64,000 bases of DNA from Sphingomonas sp. Leaf208 (GCF_001421415.1 NZ_LMKH01000012.1:281471-345470); one strand, 5' to 3'. Positions 51,301-58,326 are shown, counted from the first letter of the stretch. The notes: generated by a model not told the origin, from the sequence alone. A program made the numbers and translations.

Positions 51301-51757
51301 GGTAAACGGCCATTTCCAGCGCCTCTTCACCACCCTCTTCGACGGCGGCGCCGCGCACCTCGAGCTGATAGACTCCGACGACCCGCTCGAAGCCGGCCTC
51401 GAGATCATGGCGCAACCGCCCGGCAAACGCCTCCAGTCGCTCACGCTGCTATCCGGCGGTGAGCAGGCGCTGACTGCGGTCGCACTGATCTTCGGCCTAT
51501 TCCTGACCAATCCCGCGCCGATCTGCGTACTCGACGAGGTCGACGCGCCGCTCGACGACGCCAATATCGAGCGCTTCTGCGACCTGCTCGACCGCATGTC
51601 GCGCGACACCGACACGCGCTACCTCGTCGTCACGCACAACGCCGTCACGATGAGCCGCATGCACCGCCTGTTCGGCGTGACCATGATCGAACGCGGTGTC
51701 AGCCGCCTCGTCTCGGTCGACCTACAAGCCGCAACCGGACTCATTGCAACGGCGTAG
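48371..51757 (+). CDS. smc: Chromosome segregation SMC ATPase
   Basis: A 1128-residue condensin subunit. The N-terminal ATPase half has Walker A GPNGCGKSN near 31-39 and the Q-loop region. Two very Ala/Arg/Glu-rich coiled coils (about 165-480 and 630-960) flank a hinge near 485-620 (DHVSASTGYERALAAALGDDL). The C-terminal half has signature LLSGGEQAL and Walker B ICVLDEVDAPLDD. It compacts and separates sister chromosomes with ScpA/ScpB. The ATG at 48371 gives the canonical MQIKRLRITGFKSF; the open frame before it lies in repeats. The coiled coils use an extreme G+C codon set, which explains long open frames on other strands there. Confidence 0.96.
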   Translation: MQIKRLRITGFKSFVDPADLRIEPGLTGVVGPNGCGKSNLLEALRWTMGEASAKSLRGAGMEDVIFAGTATRPPRDFAEVSILAEIAGDEREIVRRIERGAGSAYRIDGRDVRAKDVGLLFADAATGAHSPALVSQGKIGAVIAAKPADRRAMLEEAAGIAGLHVRRKDAEGKLRATEANLAKLDEIIADQDARAATLKRQARAAERYRLLSAQIRVAEARTVFARWREAATAADAAKAEAAAAETRVHTTTEAERAAAADQHRAIEAVSAARTAALAARDLVGDLAHRLAALKTEKASVERRIADLTDARARIADDRAREGSLASDAAAALARLADEAKTLDTAIADATAAIPDLDAALAETERRARDAEVALAQALATQARDAAEVRVASAALAAARIRADRADRDAAQIAAALRALGNPAPLAAERETAAETRRTASAAAESARQAITQADTDETAATSARDAAETTRATARADLAAIDSEATALTKATQRSGRDRLLDHVSASTGYERALAAALGDDLDTGLDAWAGAKPRKDDPAPPTDAEPLAEHVDAPPALARRLAQVFVVDTDGQQHLAVGQRIVTRDGRLRRWDGFTATGTGAVAAERLVRRNRLAALQAARPAAAKALDDAERTRAAIDERIAQARGQSQTARAALQRAETAARDAIRQEDRAAAALERLATQRADLDVRAHRIADDVADAHADRTRAEAAMAAVPDGTAKARQVATLQYDAENARAAVAQARADRTTLDRSIATHRERLSAAQADTRSWRARAGEAAKRIAAMDSRETTLATDLAAIAARPVALDAEIETLDAEHQAARTTADALLATERTAETAARTADDAHRAATEALAVAREARAGAIARVENHEARRLDLGRLSGERFQCPAPVLPERLGFAVADVRAPTEESAAHDRLTTDRERIGPVNLVAETELAELEESARGNAVERDELGQAVNRLRGSIGTLNREGRQRLLAAFEAVNGHFQRLFTTLFDGGAAHLELIDSDDPLEAGLEIMAQPPGKRLQSLTLLSGGEQALTAVALIFGLFLTNPAPICVLDEVDAPLDDANIERFCDLLDRMSRDTDTRYLVVTHNAVTMSRMHRLFGVTMIERGVSRLVSVDLQAATGLIATA

Positions 51758-51775
51758 GGAGACAATCCCCGTTCG

Positions 51776-51790
51776 CGACGTTGAACGTCG
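51776..51790. repeat. Perfect 15-base palindrome before a small ORF
   Basis: CGACGTT-G-AACGTCG directly abuts the ATG of the 58-residue membrane protein. It could bind a dimeric regulator or hide the start in a hairpin. No alphaproteobacterial LexA box (GTTC-N7-GTTC) is formed. Confidence 0.5.
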
Positions 51791-51967
51791 ATGTTCCTCG
51801 ACGAATCCAGCATCTGGCCGCGCAAGGAGGACCTGCCTCCGCGCAAGCCCGTGTATCGGCACGAGAAAGCGCTGACCCGCCTGATCTTCGTCTATCTCTT
51901 CCTGTTGCTGCTCCTGCCCGTGAGCCTCGGCGGCATGGTCGACCTGATCCGCTATCTGTTCGGCTGA
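51791..51967 (+). CDS. Small single-span membrane protein (58 aa)
   Basis: The reading frame starts MFLDESSIWPRKEDLPPRK and ends MVDLIRYLFG. A charged, Pro-rich N-terminus of about 30 residues is followed by one strong transmembrane helix (about 31-50, LIFVYLFLLLLLPVSLGG) and a short tail. It is 33 bases after the smc stop, in the same direction. The clear hydrophobic block, acidic/basic head and tidy stop argue that it is real. There is no good ribosome-binding site; a palindrome occupies that place, so translation may be coupled or regulated. No family recognised. Confidence 0.6.
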   Translation: MFLDESSIWPRKEDLPPRKPVYRHEKALTRLIFVYLFLLLLLPVSLGGMVDLIRYLFG

Positions 51968-52035
51968 CTTTCGGGTGTCCTACACAACCCGATCCTGCCA
52001 CCGTCGTGAATCCGCAATCGTCCACGTCTGGACCT

Positions 52036-52088
52036 AAGTGCAGACATCGGAAAAATGCTCCCAGCGTCTGCACTTTGTGCACTTCCGG
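52036..52088 (+). promoter_or_regulatory. Duplicated palindromic TGCACTT element, copy A
   Basis: Arms AAGTGCAGAC (52036-52045) and GTCTGCACTT (52066-52075) are perfect inverses 20 bases apart, followed by a direct TGCACTT copy (52079-52085 region). The segment AAAATGCT...CCAGCGTCTGCACTT also occurs on the minus strand at 57382-57421. It ends 98 bases before the radical-SAM gene. Its function is unknown; an operator or a structured leader are the candidates. Confidence 0.55.
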
Positions 52089-52185
52089 CATCGGGGCCGA
52101 CCCGAAAGGCGGCCAGTACAACGACATAGTGACAAGTTGATCTCCATCACTCGACACCCCTTTTCGTGGAACGTAAGACGAACGA

Positions 52186-53430
52186 ATGGCCCAACTCGAC
52201 ACCCGTGAAAAGCTCGAGATCCTCGCCGATGCGGCCAAATACGATGCGTCATGCGCATCGTCGGGCACGACCAAGCGCAATTCGAAGGACGGCAAGGGGC
52301 TCGGTTCGACCGAAGGCATGGGCATCTGCCACGCCTATGCGCCCGACGGTCGCTGCATCTCGCTGCTGAAGATCCTGCTGACCAACAGCTGCATCTTCGA
52401 CTGCCATTACTGTATCAATCGCAAGAGCTCGAACGTCCGCCGCGCCCGCTTCACGGCGAAGGAAGTCGTCGATCTCACCATCGCCTTCTACAAGCGTAAT
52501 TACATCGAAGGCCTGTTCCTCTCGTCCGGCATCATCGCGTCGTCGAACTATACGATGGAGCAAATGGTCGAGGTCGCGCGGAGTTTGCGCGAGGACCACC
52601 ATTTCCGCGGCTACATCCACCTCAAGACGATCCCCGACGCCGATCCCGAACTCGTCCACCAGGCCGGGCTGTACGCGGACCGCGTCTCGATCAACGTCGA
52701 ACTCCCGACCGCCAACGGCCTGAAGCGCCTCGCCCCGGAGAAGGACGGGGTTCGCATCGAAACCGCGATGGCCGAGGTTAAGGCGTCGATCATCGACGGC
52801 AAGGACGCCAAGGCCAAGTACAAGTCCGCGCCCAAGTTTGCCCCCGCCGGCCAGTCGACCCAGATGATCGTCGGCGCCGACGCAGCGACCGACGGCGACA
52901 TCGTCCGGAAGGCGTCGACGCTGTACGACCGCTTCGGCCTGCGCCGCGTCTATTATTCCGCGTTCAGCCCCATCCCCGACGCGAGCGCCGTCCTCCCGCT
53001 GCAACGCCCGCCCCTGATGCGCGAGCACCGCCTGTACCAGTCGGACTGGCTGATGCGGTTCTACGAATTCCAGCCGCACGAGGTGGTCGCAGCAGCCGAC
53101 GACGCCACCGGCATGCTCCCGCTCGACATCGACCCCAAGCTCGCCTGGGCGCTCAAATTCCGCGGATCTTTCCCAGTAGACGTCAACCGCGCCCCCCGCG
53201 AAATGCTCCTCCGCGTTCCCGGACTCGGCGTGAAAGCAGTCAACGGCATCCTCACCAGCCGCCGCTGGCGCCGCCTGCATCTGGCGGATATCGCCCGGCT
53301 GACCGTGTCAGTCGCCAAGCTCCGCCCCTTCATCATCACCGAGGATTGGCGCCCGGTGGTTCTGGCAGACAGAGCCGAACTCCGCCCGATCGTCGCCCCA
53401 AAACCCAAGCAAATGGAGATGTTCGCGTGA
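52186..53430 (+). CDS. Radical SAM protein linked to uracil-DNA glycosylase (TIGR03916 type)
   Basis: A 414-residue protein. The iron-sulfur cluster motif C-X3-C-X2-C is Cys69, Cys73, Cys76 (SCIFDCHYC). A TIM-barrel-like core follows, with IEGLFLSSGI and SINVELPT, and the C-terminal helix-hairpin-helix motif has LLRVPGLGVKAVNGIL near 345-360, which points to DNA or RNA binding. This is the 'putative DNA modification/repair radical SAM protein' family, always near a UDG-fold partner. The reaction is unknown; a radical step on a damaged or modified base is plausible. The UdgX-fusion gene follows in the same direction after a repeat-filled 121-base gap. Confidence 0.9.
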   Translation: MAQLDTREKLEILADAAKYDASCASSGTTKRNSKDGKGLGSTEGMGICHAYAPDGRCISLLKILLTNSCIFDCHYCINRKSSNVRRARFTAKEVVDLTIAFYKRNYIEGLFLSSGIIASSNYTMEQMVEVARSLREDHHFRGYIHLKTIPDADPELVHQAGLYADRVSINVELPTANGLKRLAPEKDGVRIETAMAEVKASIIDGKDAKAKYKSAPKFAPAGQSTQMIVGADAATDGDIVRKASTLYDRFGLRRVYYSAFSPIPDASAVLPLQRPPLMREHRLYQSDWLMRFYEFQPHEVVAAADDATGMLPLDIDPKLAWALKFRGSFPVDVNRAPREMLLRVPGLGVKAVNGILTSRRWRRLHLADIARLTVSVAKLRPFIITEDWRPVVLADRAELRPIVAPKPKQMEMFA

Positions 53431-53440
53431 GCCCCGCGCG

Positions 53441-53546
53441 CCCCCTGCCCCCCTCCCTAAAAGGGAGGGGTTGGGGGTGGGTCGGCCCGAGGCTCACGCA
53501 GCATTCCCTCGAAAGCAACCAGCCCCCTCCCTTCCAGGGAAGGAGG
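53441..53546. repeat. Inverted repeat (family B) carrying the udgX ribosome-binding site
   Basis: The left hairpin, CCCTCCCTAAAAGGGAGGGG (53450-53469 region), is followed by TTGGGGGTGGGTCGG, and the right end AGCCCCCTCCCTTCCAGGGA runs into AGGAGG. The family-B half copy at 57747-57778 has the same CCCTCCCTAAAAGGGAGG core on the minus strand. The AAGGAGG that precedes the udgX start is formed by the distal arm of this element. Confidence 0.8.
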
Positions 53547-53551
53547 TAAAG

Positions 53552-54937
53552 ATGCGCGTCGTAACCCTATCCGAACCAGACGACTTCGACGGCTGGCGCG
53601 ACGCCGCGCGTGGCCTGATCGCCGAGGACGTCCCCCCCGACAACGTCGTCTGGCAAGTCGGCGACGAACCTGTCGACCTGTTCGCAACCGTAGCCGATCC
53701 GGCCCCCGCCCCACCCCCAGGCGCGTTCTCCGTCCCCCGTGTCTTCATCGACCTAGCCCGCAGCGCCATCCTCGGCAGCGACCCAGAACGGTTCGCACTG
53801 CTCTACACGCTACTTTTCCGCCTCCGTCGCGAGCAGAAACTGATCGAGGACCGCGCCGATCCGCTCGTCCGCAGGCTCGACCGGATCGCCAAGGACGTCC
53901 GCCGCGACATCCACAAGATGCGCGCCTTCCTCCGCTTCCGCGAGGTCGAGGAAGACGGCGGAACCCGCTTCGTCGCGTGGTTCGAACCGGACCACCACAT
54001 CGTCCGTGCCAACGTCGCGTTCTTCGTCAACCGCTTCGCCAGCATGCGCTGGTCGATCCTGACACCAAAAGTCTCGATCCACTGGGACGGCAAGGCGCTC
54101 AGCGAAGGCCCCGGTGCGAGCAAGGCGGATGCCCCCGACGGCGATCCGACCGAGGAAGTCTGGAAGACCTATTACGCCAGCATCTTCAACCCGGCGCGCG
54201 TCAAGATCGGCGCGATGCTGAAGGAGATGCCGAAAAAATACTGGAAGAACATGCCCGAAACCGCGCTGGTGCCGGGCCTGCTGGCAGCGGCACAGGCAAG
54301 GGAGAGCGGGATGATCGCGAAGGCGCGCGACACGGTAGGTGGTAACAGCCCGATCGCGTGGGAAGCACTGCGCGACGAGGCCGCCGGCTGCACCCGCTGC
54401 CCGCTCTACAAGCCGGCGACGCAAACCGTGTTCGGCGAAGGCCCGGTCGATGCCCCACTGATGTTCGTCGGCGAACAACCCGGCGACCAAGAGGATATCG
54501 CCGGCCGCCCGTTCGTCGGCCCCGCCGGCCAGATGTTCGACAAGGCGATGGCAGAGGCGGGGGTCGACCGCTCCCGCGCGTACGTCACCAACGCGGTAAA
54601 GCACTTCAAGTTCGAGCAACGCGGTAAACGCCGCATCCACGCCAAGCCCGGCGCCGGCGAAATCGACGCGTGCCGGTGGTGGATCGAGCAGGAGCAGATG
54701 TTGATCAAGCCAAAGGTGACCGTAGCGCTCGGCGCAACGGCAGCGCGGTCCTTATTCGGCAAAGTGATGACGATCGGCCGCGAGCGTGGCCGGGCATTGC
54801 AGTTGCCAGATGGCGGCGAGGCCTGGATCACGGTGCATCCGAGCTATCTACTGCGATTACCGGACCCCGCTCAGGCGGCAGAAGAATATGCGCGATTTGT
54901 CGAGGACCTACGGGTGGTCGGCGGGCGGATCGAATGA
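53552..54937 (+). CDS. udgX: DUF4130-UdgX fusion (uracil-DNA glycosylase superfamily)
   Basis: A 461-residue protein. The N-terminal DUF4130-type domain (about 1-250) is the partner known from radical-SAM-linked loci. The C-terminal UDG domain (about 275-461) has the cluster cysteines Cys280 and Cys283, the UdgX motif GEQPGDQEDIAG starting at Gly307, and the diagnostic loop KRRIH with His363. In mycobacterial UdgX that histidine forms a covalent bond with the deoxyribose after uracil removal and the protein stays bound to DNA. The same chemistry is inferred here. AAGGAGG precedes the ATG at 53552. No SOS box is seen. Confidence 0.92.
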   Translation: MRVVTLSEPDDFDGWRDAARGLIAEDVPPDNVVWQVGDEPVDLFATVADPAPAPPPGAFSVPRVFIDLARSAILGSDPERFALLYTLLFRLRREQKLIEDRADPLVRRLDRIAKDVRRDIHKMRAFLRFREVEEDGGTRFVAWFEPDHHIVRANVAFFVNRFASMRWSILTPKVSIHWDGKALSEGPGASKADAPDGDPTEEVWKTYYASIFNPARVKIGAMLKEMPKKYWKNMPETALVPGLLAAAQARESGMIAKARDTVGGNSPIAWEALRDEAAGCTRCPLYKPATQTVFGEGPVDAPLMFVGEQPGDQEDIAGRPFVGPAGQMFDKAMAEAGVDRSRAYVTNAVKHFKFEQRGKRRIHAKPGAGEIDACRWWIEQEQMLIKPKVTVALGATAARSLFGKVMTIGRERGRALQLPDGGEAWITVHPSYLLRLPDPAQAAEEYARFVEDLRVVGGRIE

Positions 54938-54960
54938 TGGCTGGAGCCGCCGTTTCCCTC

Positions 54961-55048
54961 CCCCCGTCATCCTGACGAAAGTCAGGGCCCAGAGCTGCAA
55001 CCGCTATCCCTCGTAACACTGGTCCTGACTTTCGTCAGGATGACGGGG
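54961..55048. repeat. 25-base perfect inverted repeat in a convergent junction (family G)
   Basis: Bases 54962-54986 and 55024-55048 are exact inverse copies, starting CCCCGTCATCCTGACGAAAG. Each arm also contains the small palindrome CCTGAC-GAAA-GTCAGG. It lies between udgX and the aldo/keto reductase gene and probably ends both transcripts. Confidence 0.88.
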
Positions 55049-55077
55049 AGGCGCGGCGCGATAGCTGTGTTCACCAA

Positions 55078-55875
55078 TCACATCGCGTTCGGTTCTGGTC
55101 CCAGTCGGCCAGCACGATCCCCGAGCGCTTCGATCTCGGCCATGTCTTCGTCGTCCAGCGTCAGGTCGAGCGCCGCAAAATTGTCTGCGAGATGCTCTGC
55201 GTCAGACGCCTTCGGGATGACCGAAAAGCCGTTCGCCAGATGCCACGCCAAAATAACCTGTGCCGCACTCCGCCCGTGCTTTTCGGCGATGCGCACGATT
55301 ACCTCGTCCTGCAGCAGCGTCTTGCCCTGCCCCAACGGGCTCCAGCTCTGCGTCACGATGCCGTGTGCCTCGTGATACGCACGCTGTTCGCGTTGCTGGA
55401 AGTTCGGGTGGAGTTCGATCTGGTTGACCGCCGGCGGCACGCCGGTTTCCGCTACGATCGCGTCAATGTGCTCCGACAGGAAGTTGGAGACGCCGATCGA
55501 CTTGGCCTTCCCGGCATCACGCAGCGCGATCATCGCCTTCCAGGCGTCGACATACTTGTCCTGCTTCGGCACCGGCCAGTGCATCAGGTACAGGTCGACC
55601 GACTCGACACCGAGCAGCGCCAGACTCTCGTCCATCGCCGCCTCGGCATCGCCCTGCCGGTCGTTCCAGAGCTTGGTCGTCAGGAACGCGTCAGAGCCCT
55701 TGTAGCCATCACCGACGCCGCGTTCGTTCTGGTAGATCGCGGCGGTGTCGACCAGCCGGAAGCCGATATCGAGCCCGGAGCGGACGATCGCCGCGGCCTG
55801 GCTGTCGGGGATCTGCCACGTGCCCATGCCGAGCTGGGGCATCGTGCGGCCGTCATTGAGAGTAAGATCTGTCAT
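55078..55875 (-). CDS. Aldo/keto reductase (2,5-diketogluconate reductase-like)
   Basis: A 265-residue NADPH-dependent AKR barrel. The catalytic tetrad lies in DTAAIYQNE (Asp, Tyr), TTKLW (Lys) and LMHWP (His); GVSNFLSEHID and NQIELHPNFQQ form the nucleotide/substrate loops, and IPKASD near 220 binds the NADPH phosphate. It would reduce aldehydes such as methylglyoxal or ketosugars in the cytoplasm. The ATG at 55875 (MTDLTLNDGRTMPQLGMGT) is the usual start. It is divergent from the DedA gene. Confidence 0.93.
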   Translation of the reverse strand: MTDLTLNDGRTMPQLGMGTWQIPDSQAAAIVRSGLDIGFRLVDTAAIYQNERGVGDGYKGSDAFLTTKLWNDRQGDAEAAMDESLALLGVESVDLYLMHWPVPKQDKYVDAWKAMIALRDAGKAKSIGVSNFLSEHIDAIVAETGVPPAVNQIELHPNFQQREQRAYHEAHGIVTQSWSPLGQGKTLLQDEVIVRIAEKHGRSAAQVILAWHLANGFSVIPKASDAEHLADNFAALDLTLDDEDMAEIEALGDRAGRLGPEPNAM

Positions 55876-55955
55876 GCCGCAAACAGCGCACGACACGGCC
55901 GGCGGTTCCGATTGGCTCTTCCCTTCCGCGCCCGGTTCGCGCAATCGACCGAGCC

Positions 55956-56588
55956 ATGTTCGAAAAGATCCTGGCCGTGCTGGCCACCTTCACGATCGGC
56001 GTCATCTCGTCGGGTGGCTATGTCGGCATCGCCTTGCTCATGGCGATCGAGAGCGCATGCGTCCCGCTGCCGTCCGAGATCATCATGCCGTTCGCCGGCT
56101 ACCTCGTCTCGACCGGGCGGTTCGACCTGTATCTCGCCGCGACTGCGGGCGCGATCGGGTGCAACCTCGGGTCGATCGTCGCGTACGAGATCGGCAAGCG
56201 CGGCGGCCGGCCGATGGCCGAGCGCTGGGGCCGCTATCTGCTGATCGGCCCGGGCGAGCTCGACGCGGCCGACCGGTTCTTCGCACGCTGGGGCTCGATG
56301 GCGGTGCTGATCGGCCGCCTGCTTCCCGTCATCCGCTCGTTCATCGCCTTCCCCGCCGGCGTCGCGCGGATGAAGCTGGTACCGTTCCACGTCTACACGT
56401 TCATCGGATCATGGCCGTGGTGCTTCGGGCTGGCGTGGGTCGGCATGAAGCTCGGCGACAAATGGGACAGCGATCCGCGCGTAAAGGCCGCGTTCCATAG
56501 CGCCGACCTGCTGATCGGCGTGGTCCTGATCGCGCTGGTCGGCTTCTACATCTGGCACCGGGTGCGCGGGCTGAAGCGTCACTCGTAA
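55956..56588 (+). CDS. DedA-family membrane protein
   Basis: A 210-residue inner-membrane protein with about four to five hydrophobic helices. Typical DedA segments include ESACVPLPSEIIMPFAGYL near 32-50, the re-entrant region GCNLGSIVAYEIGKRGG, and GRLLPVIRSFIAFPAG near 123-138 with the conserved arginines. DedA/VTT proteins act in undecaprenyl-phosphate or phospholipid flipping and in membrane-potential balance; which applies here is not known. Its 3' end overlaps the convergent DJ-1-type gene by 10 bases. Confidence 0.93.
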   Translation: MFEKILAVLATFTIGVISSGGYVGIALLMAIESACVPLPSEIIMPFAGYLVSTGRFDLYLAATAGAIGCNLGSIVAYEIGKRGGRPMAERWGRYLLIGPGELDAADRFFARWGSMAVLIGRLLPVIRSFIAFPAGVARMKLVPFHVYTFIGSWPWCFGLAWVGMKLGDKWDSDPRVKAAFHSADLLIGVVLIALVGFYIWHRVRGLKRHS

Positions 56589-57271
56589 CCACGGAGCTTT
56601 GCTAACGCGCGCAGATCGTTGTCGCGCGTGGGAACGATCGACTGCATGCGGCGCTGATACGCCGCGACGATCTCGGGACCGGCCTTGGCGGGTGAGCCGC
56701 TGTCGAATGGCGGCGCGGGGTCATATTCCAGACCGAGTTGCACCGCTCGAGCATGTGCCTCGCCACGGATCATCGCGGTCAGCGTCAGTGCGAAGTCGAT
56801 CCCTGCGGTGACACCGCCGCCGGTCACGCGGTTGCGATCGACCACGGTCCGCGCGTCGACTGGGATGGCGTTGAACAGTGGCAGCATATGGCGTTGCGCC
56901 CAGTGGCACCCGGCACGATAGCCATCAATCAACCCTGCCGCACCGAGGATCAGCGATCCGGTGCACACGCTCGTCACCCACGTCGCCTCGGCGCCGACCG
57001 TCTGGACCCACGCCATCGCCTTTTCGTCGGCGATCACGTCGTTAGTTCCGAAACCGCCGGGTACGCACAGGATGTCAGCGCGCGGCACGTCCGCAAAGGT
57101 CCCGGTCGGCACGATCGAGAAACCGGCGTCGGTCGGGACCGGCTCCAGCGTCTTCCAGACAAGATCGAGCCGAGCGTTGCCGAGCCGCGACAGAACCTGC
57201 GCGGGGCCGGTCAGGTCAAGCTGCGTCACGTTCGGGAACAGCAGGAAGGCGATGCCCAGCGGCTCGGTCAT
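56579..57271 (-). CDS. DJ-1/PfpI-family protein, isonitrile hydratase-like
   Basis: A 230-residue DJ-1-superfamily protein. The nucleophile Cys103 sits in the elbow TSVCTGSLILG, and Asp19 lies in LDLTGP; both match isonitrile hydratase InhA of Pseudomonas, which is of the same length. There is no AraC-type DNA-binding domain, so it is an enzyme or stress protein rather than a GlxA-like regulator. Isocyanide hydration is possible; glyoxalase III-type activity is less likely. GTAAGGAG precedes the ATG. Upstream it carries copy B of the TGCACTT element. Confidence 0.9.
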   Translation of the reverse strand: MTEPLGIAFLLFPNVTQLDLTGPAQVLSRLGNARLDLVWKTLEPVPTDAGFSIVPTGTFADVPRADILCVPGGFGTNDVIADEKAMAWVQTVGAEATWVTSVCTGSLILGAAGLIDGYRAGCHWAQRHMLPLFNAIPVDARTVVDRNRVTGGGVTAGIDFALTLTAMIRGEAHARAVQLGLEYDPAPPFDSGSPAKAGPEIVAAYQRRMQSIVPTRDNDLRALAKLRGYE

Positions 57272-57336
57272 GTGATGACTCCTTACGATAGGTTCTTACG
57301 ATCAAGAATCGCGAAATCGCTCCAAATGGCCCTAAC

Positions 57337-57357
57337 TCGCTGAAAAACAGCGCGAGT
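57337..57357 (-). promoter_or_regulatory. Hairpin in the leader of the DJ-1-type gene
   Basis: On the minus strand, CTCGCGCTG-TTTTT-CAGCGAG forms a short stem with one bulged base, 66-86 bases upstream of the start codon. It may be part of a leader structure; no T-run follows directly. Confidence 0.4.
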
Positions 57358-57381
57358 CCGGCAACGTGCAATGACCGCGCT

Positions 57382-57421
57382 CGCCTGAAGTGCAGAAAGT
57401 GCAGACGCTGGCGCAGCATTT
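57382..57421 (-). promoter_or_regulatory. Duplicated TGCACTT element, copy B
   Basis: Read on the minus strand it goes GGAAAATGCTGCGCCAGCGT, then CTGCACTTTCTGCACTTC. Copy A at 52051-52088 differs at only a few positions, and the distance to the start codon is alike (about 110 bases here, about 98 there), with the same orientation to the gene. The left palindrome arm of copy A is not kept. Confidence 0.55.
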
Positions 57422-57746
57422 TCCCCTGTGCCCGACGCACCGTAGGAAGCGGTTTGAGCGAACGCGCTTCGGATGGCTGCCGACCTCATTCGCGCATCAT
57501 GCCACTCCATCCGCCTGTAGGACAGTTACGTCTAAAACAGCACGCTCGGGTGTCGGGCGAACAGACACGTCCCGAGCATCAGCGCGGTCATGACGGCGGC
57601 AAGAAGAATTGCAGAGTAGGCGAGAAGTCTTTTTCGTAACCATCGACGCGGATCGGGCGCGGACGGTTTTCAATTTCCGGATGTTAGCCCATCCGTTTGC
57701 CCCCTTTTTGTGCGCCAGGGGACGGTAAGCGGTGCAAAAAGCCGAC
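57422..57746. other. Intergenic stretch without a supported gene; possible coding remnant
   Basis: No full gene is seen in the 536 bases between the DJ-1-type gene and the secreted hypothetical, beyond the element at 57382-57421 and a hairpin at 57747-57778. On the minus strand around 57545-57660 one frame gives a membrane-helix-like stretch (LLAYSAILLAAVMTALMLG) that ends in a stop but has no start codon; a stop codon precedes it. This could be a decayed or frameshifted small membrane protein, or chance. Confidence 0.35.
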
Positions 57747-57778
57747 CCACCCCTGCCCCTCCCTTTTAGGGAGGGGGG
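57747..57778. repeat. Hairpin, half copy of family B
   Basis: CCCCTCCCTTTTAGGGAGGGG (stem of 8) next to GCCGACCCACCCCTG. It is the minus-strand equivalent of the left half of the element at 53441-53546. It lies 30 bases after the stop of the secreted hypothetical gene and may serve as its terminator. Confidence 0.75.
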
Positions 57779-57807
57779 AAGTAGAGGCGCTGCCGCTTAC
57801 GACCGCT

Positions 57808-58326
57808 TTATGGGAGGACGGGGACTTCTGCCGCGCGCGTCTTGTTCTCCAGGCGCGATTCCTTGACGCGCTGGTTGAAGCAGCCGGAGGCGCCGCCGGG
57901 GCCGACCGCGGAGCAGCTGCCGATCGTGTTGACGCCGACGCCTGCGTCGAGCGTTCCCTGTGCCTTAGTCGCCCAGCTGGCATTTTCGGGAGTCACGACG
58001 AACTCGCGGAGTTCCTTGGGGACTCGGTACTGCTCCTGCGCGCTGCGGCGGACGCAGACGACGATCTCTTCGCCGTTCTGGTTGGTCGGGCAGCGTTCGT
58101 TGCCGAATAGCGTCAAGACGCCGTTGACAGGCGCACTGCGCGAGACTTCGCCGGGGGCCGATATCGGCTTCGACTTGCCGGTAGCGCCGGGCAGGGCCGG
58201 GGCTAGCGTGGGTCCCTTGGCGGGTATCTGCGCCAGCGTTGGCGGCGCTACGGGGCGAGCGGGTTGAGCCGTCTGCGCCGCAGCCGGTCCGGCGACGAGC
58301 AACGCCGTCGCAAAAAGCATTTTCAT
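57808..58326 (-). CDS. Secreted hypothetical protein, cysteine-containing
   Basis: A 172-residue protein starting MKMLFATALLVAGPAAAQ, a clear signal peptide. The mature part begins Pro/Ala-rich (about 20-60), then a compact segment with GNERCPTNQNGEEIVVCVRR and a C-terminal region with IGSCSAVGPGGASGCFNQR; the four cysteines may form two disulfides in the periplasm. No named family is recognised; similar small proteins with a CP-x-GEEIVVC pattern occur widely in sphingomonads. GGGAG lies 8 bases before this ATG; an ATG two codons upstream is too close. It is 62 bases downstream of coq7. Confidence 0.8.
   Translation of the reverse strand: MKMLFATALLVAGPAAAQTAQPARPVAPPTLAQIPAKGPTLAPALPGATGKSKPISAPGEVSRSAPVNGVLTLFGNERCPTNQNGEEIVVCVRRSAQEQYRVPKELREFVVTPENASWATKAQGTLDAGVGVNTIGSCSAVGPGGASGCFNQRVKESRLENKTRAAEVPVLP

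Noticed and set aside
49643..51415. Long minus-strand frames across smc
   Set aside because: They arise from the repetitive GCC/CGC codon use of the SMC coiled coils; no domain or start signal supports them.
51771..51800. SOS/LexA box before the small membrane protein or the radical-SAM gene
   Set aside because: GTTC and GAAC words are present, but the GTTC-N7-GTTC spacing of alphaproteobacterial LexA is not met, and none is seen upstream of 52186 either.
56579..57271. GlxA-type AraC regulator
   Set aside because: The DJ-1-like domain is complete, but the protein ends at 230 residues without a C-terminal AraC DNA-binding domain.
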